From the NCBI GenBank assembly GCA_003661125.1, contig QMVO01000062.1:1-8367 (forward strand): a stretch of 8,367 nucleotides of DNA, written 5' to 3'. Position numbers and translations under genes: made by a program. Below are positions 4,471 to 8,367 of the stretch, in pieces; within the stretch, counting starts at the first letter, position 1, and each line of letters opens with the position of its first letter. The stretch comes from Methanosarcinales archaeon (GTDB lineage: Archaea; Halobacteriota; Syntropharchaeia; Alkanophagales; Methanospirareceae). The notes under the pieces were generated by a model. That model saw only the letters and a program-made list of their open reading frames with translations. It ran no database searches and was not told the origin of the DNA.

Positions 4471-5598
4471 ATGATTGCAAAAGAAGAGATAAAAGAGGTT
4501 TTGGGGGAATACAACCCGAAGGAGGTAACCATAGGTGTCCTGGGGTCGCATTCCGCTCTGGATATATGCCGAGGAGCGAAGGACCTGGGATTCAGAACGC
4601 TGGTAGTGTGCCAGAAGGGCAGAGAGAAAACTTATGACCACTACTATCGGACGGAAAAGTCCTGCGGAATAGTAGACCAGACCATTGTGCTTGATAAATT
4701 TTCTGATATAACCGAAGAGAGCGTGCTGAGGCAGATGCGTGAGAATAACGTTATTTTCATCCCTCACCGCTCATTTGAAGTCTATGTGGGTTTTGACCGT
4801 ATCGAAGATGATTTTCTTCTACCCTTATTCGGGTCGAGAAGCATGCTCAGAGCAGAGGAACGAGATGCTGAGAGGAACCAGTATTACCTGATGGAAAAAG
4901 GCGGGATTCCCTATCCCCGGATATATAAAAGCCCGGAGGAAATAGACCGTCTGGTTCTGGTTAAAGCGCCGGAGGCGCAGCGGAAATACGAACGTGCATT
5001 CTTCTTCGCTTCTTCACCTAAGGAGTTTTACAGGCATTCAGAGCAGATGCTCCAAGCGGGTAAAATAACGGAGGAGGGACTGAAGAAAGCGGTTATCGAG
5101 GAGTTCGTTTTGGGAGCGCAGTTTAACTTCAACTACTTTTATTCTGTCTTAGACCAGAGGCTGGAACTCCTCGGGATTGATACCAGGAGACAGACCAATC
5201 TTGACGGTATTCTTCGTCTTCCGGCATCACAGCAGTTGGAAGCCCTGAAGTATATAGATGTCAAAGCCATCGAAGCTGGGCATATCTCATGCACGGTAAA
5301 GGAATCCCTCCTGGAACAAATATTCGACTTGGGAGAAAAATTCGTGAGAGTAGCAAGGGAGGAGTATCCTCCTGGCATCATTGGTCCTTTCGCTTTACAG
5401 TCCACCTTCATTCCAGGTCCTCCTGAGGAGAAAGCCATTGTTTTTGATATTTCGATGCGAGTGCAGGGTTCACCCGGGACCAGATTTACGCCATATTCGG
5501 GCTATCTTTACGGCGAATCGCTTTCAGTGGGTAAGCGGGTGGCTATGGAGATAAAGAAAGCCATTCAACAGAACAGGTTGGAGGAGACTGTGACCTGA
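4471..5598 (+). CDS. PurP-family paralogue (formate--phosphoribosylaminoimidazolecarboxamide ligase family), divergent copy
   Basis: This is an ATP-grasp protein homologous to PurP, which formylates AICAR to FAICAR using formate and ATP in archaeal purine synthesis. The 375 residues hold the N-terminal PurP domain with GSHSALD (25-31) and PHRSF (98-102), and a C-terminal ATP-grasp part with IEEFVLGAQFNFNYFYS, RQTNLDGI and PPGIIGPFALQS. Compared with the next gene, several motifs differ. HGS is HRS, FGNR is FGSR, and the glycine-rich KFPGAKGGKDYF loop is KAPEAQRKYERAF (165-177). The RIVAGTN segment is RVQGSPGTR. As I recall, this matches a known second archaeal PurP subfamily of unsettled function, so it is a conserved paralogue rather than a decaying copy. 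ATG 4471 is chosen because it aligns with PurP N-termini and follows GGTG. The frame is open further upstream, but only antisense to porCD. It probably forms an operon with the next gene. Confidence 0.88.
   Translation: MIAKEEIKEVLGEYNPKEVTIGVLGSHSALDICRGAKDLGFRTLVVCQKGREKTYDHYYRTEKSCGIVDQTIVLDKFSDITEESVLRQMRENNVIFIPHRSFEVYVGFDRIEDDFLLPLFGSRSMLRAEERDAERNQYYLMEKGGIPYPRIYKSPEEIDRLVLVKAPEAQRKYERAFFFASSPKEFYRHSEQMLQAGKITEEGLKKAVIEEFVLGAQFNFNYFYSVLDQRLELLGIDTRRQTNLDGILRLPASQQLEALKYIDVKAIEAGHISCTVKESLLEQIFDLGEKFVRVAREEYPPGIIGPFALQSTFIPGPPEEKAIVFDISMRVQGSPGTRFTPYSGYLYGESLSVGKRVAMEIKKAIQQNRLEETVT
5580..5586 (+). promoter_or_regulatory. Possible Shine-Dalgarno site of the second purP
   Basis: GGAGGAG lies within the last codons of the upstream paralogue, 13 nt before the ATG at 5600. 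The spacing is rather long, but the match is good and there is no better site. Confidence 0.4.
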
Positions 5599-5599
5599 G

Positions 5600-6664
5600 A
5601 TGATTCACAGAAGAGAAATTCATCACATTCTGGAAGGGTATGCCAGGGAGAGGATAACTATCGCCACCATAGGAAGTCATACCGCGCTCCAGATACTTAA
5701 AGGAGCAAGGGATGAGGGGTTAAAAAATATGGTGATATGTAAAAGAGGCACAGAAGAGGTTTACCGGCAGTTTGGGCTGGCTGATGAACTCATTACCGTC
5801 GAAAATTTCAAACAAGTTCTGGAAAAGGAGTTTCAGGAGGGACTGATAGAGAGAAACGTCATTCTTATCCCTCACGGTTCCTTTGTGGAATACCTTTCCC
5901 CATCGAGCATCGAGGACGAACTCATGGTTCCCATGTTCGGGAACAGAATGGTCCTGGACTGGGAATCCAACCGTGAAAAGGAGAGGGAATGGATGGAGCT
6001 TGCCGACCTAAAACTCCCAAAAGAATTCAAGCACCCTGAAGATATAGATAGATTAGTAATGGTAAAATTTCCAGGAGCTAAGGGAGGGAAGGACTACTTC
6101 CTTGCATGGAGTCCTGATGAATTTGAGCGAAAGATTGAAAAACTGAAGCTGAGAGACAGAGGGGAATTTACCATCCAGGAATATGTAATAGGAACCCGGT
6201 TCTATCCCCACTATTTCTATTCACCGCTAAAGCAGCGTGTGGAACTCCTCAGCATGGACATCCGCTATGAATCCAATATTGATGGAATCTCAAGACTATC
6301 ATATATTCTCCAGGAGAGGCATCCAGAACCCTCCTTTGTAGTTACAGGAAATCTTCCTGTTGTGGTAAGAGAATCGCTCCTACCACAGGTCATGGAAATG
6401 GGTCGAAGCATAGTCAACGCATCCCAGGAACTGTTCAGCCCGGGTCTGATAGGACCATTCTGTATAGAAACCATCTGCACCGAAGATATGGAGTTTATAA
6501 CTTTCGAAATTTCTGCCAGAATTGTGGCAGGGACCAATCTCTACATCAATGGTTCCCCTTACTCTCAGCTACTCTATCAGGAGCCAATGAGCACCGGGAG
6601 GAGGATCGCGAGAGAGATAAAAAACGCTCTTGATGAAAATTCTCTTGATAGTGTTTTATACTAA
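5600..6664 (+). CDS. purP: PurP, FAICAR synthetase (formate--phosphoribosylaminoimidazolecarboxamide ligase), canonical copy
   Basis: PurP converts AICAR, formate and ATP to FAICAR, the archaeal replacement for the folate-dependent PurH formyltransferase step before IMP formation. The 354 residues match the family (about 360). Conserved segments include GSHT with H27, PHGSF (91-95) and MFGNRMVLDWES. The ATP-grasp glycine loop is KFPGAKGGKDYF (156-167). Further segments are IQEYVIGTRFYPHYFYSPL, DIRYESNIDGISR, VTGNLPVVVRESLLPQ, PGLIGPFCIET and FEISARIVAGTN. It resembles the Methanocaldococcus jannaschii enzyme, as I remember it, much more than the preceding paralogue does. So this is the likelier FAICAR synthetase. 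It starts one base after the stop of the paralogue, so the two are almost surely co-transcribed from the promoter at 4428-4437. ppcA follows 13 nt after its stop. Confidence 0.95.
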   Translation: MIHRREIHHILEGYARERITIATIGSHTALQILKGARDEGLKNMVICKRGTEEVYRQFGLADELITVENFKQVLEKEFQEGLIERNVILIPHGSFVEYLSPSSIEDELMVPMFGNRMVLDWESNREKEREWMELADLKLPKEFKHPEDIDRLVMVKFPGAKGGKDYFLAWSPDEFERKIEKLKLRDRGEFTIQEYVIGTRFYPHYFYSPLKQRVELLSMDIRYESNIDGISRLSYILQERHPEPSFVVTGNLPVVVRESLLPQVMEMGRSIVNASQELFSPGLIGPFCIETICTEDMEFITFEISARIVAGTNLYINGSPYSQLLYQEPMSTGRRIAREIKNALDENSLDSVLY

Positions 6665-6677
6665 AATACAAATAACC

Positions 6678-8138
6678 ATGCTAAAAATACCAAAGTGCAT
6701 GAGCACACAACACCCAGATAATGTAAATTCGCCGTTTTTTGCAAGCGACACCGAACTCGGCGGTGAAGACGAAATACATGAGGCATACTACGCGTTCTCT
6801 CATTTGGGTTGCGATGAACAGATGTGGGATTGTGAAGGTAAAGAAGTGGATAATTTTGTAGTCAAAAAATTGTTGACAAAATATGAATCATTCTTCCGGG
6901 AGAAAAGATTGGGTAGGGATGTATTTATAACTTTAAGGGTGCCAAATCCAACCATAGAAAAGGGTGAACCGAAAATTTTATTGGAAACATTGGAGAGCAT
7001 ACCCCGGTCATTTGACGCAGCTAAATTATTCTATCACGATGATACGCCACCGATATTCGAGGTCATCTTACCCATGACTGCCTCTTCTAAGTGCCTTGAT
7101 AGGATTTACAGATATTATTGCGATTTTGTTGTGGGAAAACAGAATAAACCATTTAGTGAAGGGGATATAACAATTGCGGAGTGGATTGGGGAATTCAAGC
7201 CAGAAGGAATTAATGTCATACCCCTGTTTGAGGAAATGGAGCACATGCTTGACGCACACAACATAACGAGAGATTATTTGCAAGATAAGAAGGTAGAATA
7301 TCAAAGAGTTTTTCTCGCAAGGTCAGACCCGGCAATGAATTACGGGCTTATCAGCGCGGTTCTTTTAAACAAGATAGCTCTTCAAAGATTGCAAAGATTA
7401 GCAGAGAATATAGGTGTTGAAATATATCCCATTGTGGGTATCGGCTCGGCTCCTTTCAGAGGCAATCTCAGACCACAAACAGTGGAAAGAGTTGCAAAAG
7501 AATATCCAAGCGCTCATACATTTACTATTCAATCGGCATTCAAATATGACAATCCGCCTGATGAAGTTAGGGGAGCTATAAGAATATTGCAGGAAAGAAA
7601 AACAGGTTCGGCGCAGGAAATAGACGAAAAAAGGTGCTTGGAGATAATCAGGAAGTATTCTCGGAAATATCAGAAACAAATCATAGAATTGGCACCAGTA
7701 ATCAATAAAGTTGCAAAGTATGTTCCGAGCAGAAGAAAAAGGAAGCTGCATATTGGCTTATTCGGCTATTCACGTAGTACAGGAGGAATTACATTGCCGA
7801 GGGCGATAACATTTACAGCTGCTCTCTATTCAGTTGGCTTGCCACCAGAGATCCTTGGTTTGAACGCCCTTGATGAAGCCGACCTGCAATTTATTAGCGA
7901 AGTGTATGTAAATTTTGAAGATGATTTAAAGGATGCGCTAAGATATTTTAATCCTGGTGCGGGTTTTTTACCAAAAGGACTTGAAGCAGGGGTTAGAGAA
8001 TTCCAAGTTGATTTTCAACTTGATGAGGAGCATAAAGAAATAACGGATTATATTGCAGGGTCATTAAAGGAAAATAAAACAGAAGATTTAGGAGAATATG
8101 TTCTAAGAGCAGCAAATTTGAGAAGATTCTTAGGATAA
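6678..8138 (+). CDS. ppcA: Archaeal-type phosphoenolpyruvate carboxylase
   Basis: PpcA carboxylates PEP with bicarbonate to oxaloacetate and phosphate. This is the anaplerotic entry to aspartate, glutamate and other products in archaea lacking a complete TCA cycle. The 486 residues fit the small archaeal PEPC family, which is unrelated in length to the roughly 900-residue bacterial enzyme. Signature segments are KCMSTQHPDNVN near the N-terminus, ELGGEDEI, HLGCDEQMWDCEGKEVDN, ARSDPAMNYG (214-223), GSAPFRGNLRP (256-266) and KLHIGLFGYSRS (356-367). ATG 6678 aligns with the family N-terminus (MLKIPKCMSTQHPD). An in-frame ATG at 6630 would add 16 hydrophobic residues overlapping purP and is rejected. 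No Shine-Dalgarno site precedes 6678. A TATA-like TTTTATAC at 6654-6661 is somewhat too close for a standard start site, so the gene may be leaderless or read through from purP. Metabolically it draws on PEP made from the pyruvate of the PorCD pathway. Confidence 0.96.
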   Translation: MLKIPKCMSTQHPDNVNSPFFASDTELGGEDEIHEAYYAFSHLGCDEQMWDCEGKEVDNFVVKKLLTKYESFFREKRLGRDVFITLRVPNPTIEKGEPKILLETLESIPRSFDAAKLFYHDDTPPIFEVILPMTASSKCLDRIYRYYCDFVVGKQNKPFSEGDITIAEWIGEFKPEGINVIPLFEEMEHMLDAHNITRDYLQDKKVEYQRVFLARSDPAMNYGLISAVLLNKIALQRLQRLAENIGVEIYPIVGIGSAPFRGNLRPQTVERVAKEYPSAHTFTIQSAFKYDNPPDEVRGAIRILQERKTGSAQEIDEKRCLEIIRKYSRKYQKQIIELAPVINKVAKYVPSRRKRKLHIGLFGYSRSTGGITLPRAITFTAALYSVGLPPEILGLNALDEADLQFISEVYVNFEDDLKDALRYFNPGAGFLPKGLEAGVREFQVDFQLDEEHKEITDYIAGSLKENKTEDLGEYVLRAANLRRFLG

Positions 8139-8141
8139 TCA

Positions 8142-8262
8142 GGCACGCTTCCGCTAACCCCTGCCTTTTATATATTCGTGTTTGTATAGCTACCCTTTAT
8201 TTTAAAACTTTCCATGCGATATTCTTGCAATAATGGTTAGGGGGGGTTAACTATATCGTGCC
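8142..8262. repeat. Bipartite inverted repeat spanning 121 bp after ppcA
   Basis: The left arm (8142-8161) is GGCACG, 5 nt, GCTAACCCC. The right arm (8243-8262) is GGGGTTAAC, 5 nt, CGTGCC. The outer 6-bp blocks pair perfectly and the inner 9-bp blocks pair with one mismatch. The unpaired 5-nt spacers are equal in length, so the arms are in register. A TATA box lies just inside the left arm. It could be the terminal repeats of a small non-coding element, paired operator sites or a large hairpin. No target-site duplication is obvious. Confidence 0.55.
8167..8174 (+). promoter_or_regulatory. Consensus TATA box inside the inverted repeat
   Basis: TTTATATA is a perfect archaeal box A match, 28 nt after the ppcA stop. 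Transcription would start near 8197. No open frame starts there, so it would produce either a leader of about 120 nt for the gene at 8316 or a short non-coding RNA. The same element is AT-symmetric and might act on the minus strand, but nothing there needs it. Confidence 0.45.
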
Positions 8263-8274
8263 AAAACAAAAGAG

Positions 8275-8283
8275 TTATAAAAT
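8275..8283 (+). promoter_or_regulatory. TATA box for the gene starting at 8316
   Basis: TTATAAAAT is centred about 37 nt before the ATG at 8316. This is almost the same distance as the purP-paralogue and porC promoters in this window and gives a leader of about 11 nt. It lies just outside the right arm of the inverted repeat. Confidence 0.4.
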
Positions 8284-8315
8284 AGAAAATCCATTTTCCA
8301 TGTGGGGATGGATAA

Positions 8316-8367
8316 ATGCACGGAAACTGCACCCGCTTTGTAAGGGAATTGAGATATGAAGAAGTTA
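8316..8367 (+). CDS. Probable start of a gene leaving the window (17 codons seen)
   Basis: The frame from ATG 8316 reads MHGNCTRFVRELRYEEV and is open to the edge. A stop lies directly before it, so this is the earliest possible start. A TATA box lies 37 nt upstream, with a weak GGATGG between. The residues look protein-like, but no family can be named from 17. Alternatives are ATG 8308 (11 codons, then stop), ATG 8300 (19 codons, then stop) and ATG 8356 (MKKL, open to the edge). If the true start is 8356, this frame is only leader. Confidence 0.4.
   Translation, partial: MHGNCTRFVRELRYEEV

Noticed and set aside
6630..6677. Upstream ATG extending ppcA by 16 residues
   Set aside because: The extension overlaps the end of purP by 35 nt, is hydrophobic and unlike family members, and has no ribosome binding site. 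MLKIPKCMSTQHPD at 6678 matches the family start.
4447..7751. Minus-strand open frames opposite the purP genes and ppcA
   Set aside because: The plus-strand genes show end-to-end family conservation. The antisense translations look random.
8300..8341. Short frames at ATG 8300 (19 codons) and ATG 8308 (11 codons)
   Set aside because: Both end within a few codons. The frame from 8316 is open to the edge and has better promoter spacing.
1..8367. CRISPR array, tRNA or rRNA genes, complete insertion sequence, defence or toxin-antitoxin system
   Set aside because: No regularly spaced repeats, no cloverleaf-like or rRNA-like sequence, and no complete transposase were seen. The RHH regulator next to a small protein could suggest a toxin-antitoxin pair, but the 66-residue protein has no toxin-family features and is coupled to mfnB.

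Overview
The window comes from a euryarchaeon related to methanogens. The evidence is a methanofuran-pathway enzyme (MfnB), a clamp-loader large subunit (RfcL) ending in a PCNA-binding motif, two PurP-family FAICAR synthetase homologues, an archaeal-type PEP carboxylase (PpcA), archaeal TATA elements, and short leaders with mixed use of Shine-Dalgarno sites. The base composition is moderately AT-rich. A methanogen, an ANME-type methane oxidiser or a close relative would all fit; the sequence does not decide between them.

Left block, minus strand (1-1753): rpiA (ribose-5-phosphate isomerase) is followed, after a new TATA box, by a compact cluster. This holds a ribbon-helix-helix regulator with a C-terminal winged-helix-like segment, an unrecognised 66-residue protein, and mfnB, which runs off the left edge. 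The cluster is tightly packed (a 6-nt gap, then a 4-nt ATGA overlap) and is probably one transcript.

Centre: rfcL (1826-3304, plus) diverges from rpiA across 72 nt. It converges on a minus-strand pair, porC-porD (gamma and delta subunits of pyruvate:ferredoxin oxidoreductase). The catalytic alpha and beta subunits expected after porD are absent. A 248-nt non-coding stretch (3305-3552) takes their place. It contains an inverted repeat, a 12-bp palindrome flanked by 7-bp direct repeats, and two short coding-like frames that may be relics.

Right block, plus strand (4471-8138): porC diverges from a PurP-family paralogue across 76 nt with one near-palindromic TATA element in the middle. A second, more canonical purP follows one base after the first, and then ppcA. 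After ppcA lies about 180 nt of regulatory-looking DNA with two TATA boxes and a bipartite inverted repeat, then the probable first codons of a gene leaving the window.

Functionally this is mostly central metabolism. Pyruvate synthesis from acetyl-CoA (PorCD with missing partners) and PEP carboxylation to oxaloacetate supply carbon skeletons. RpiA and PurP serve pentose phosphate and purine synthesis. MfnB serves the C1 carrier methanofuran, and RfcL serves DNA replication. I see no CRISPR array, tRNA, rRNA, complete insertion sequence or evident defence system. The most unusual parts are the two non-coding stretches (3305-3552 and 8139-8315), the orphan porCD pair and the tandem divergent purP pair.
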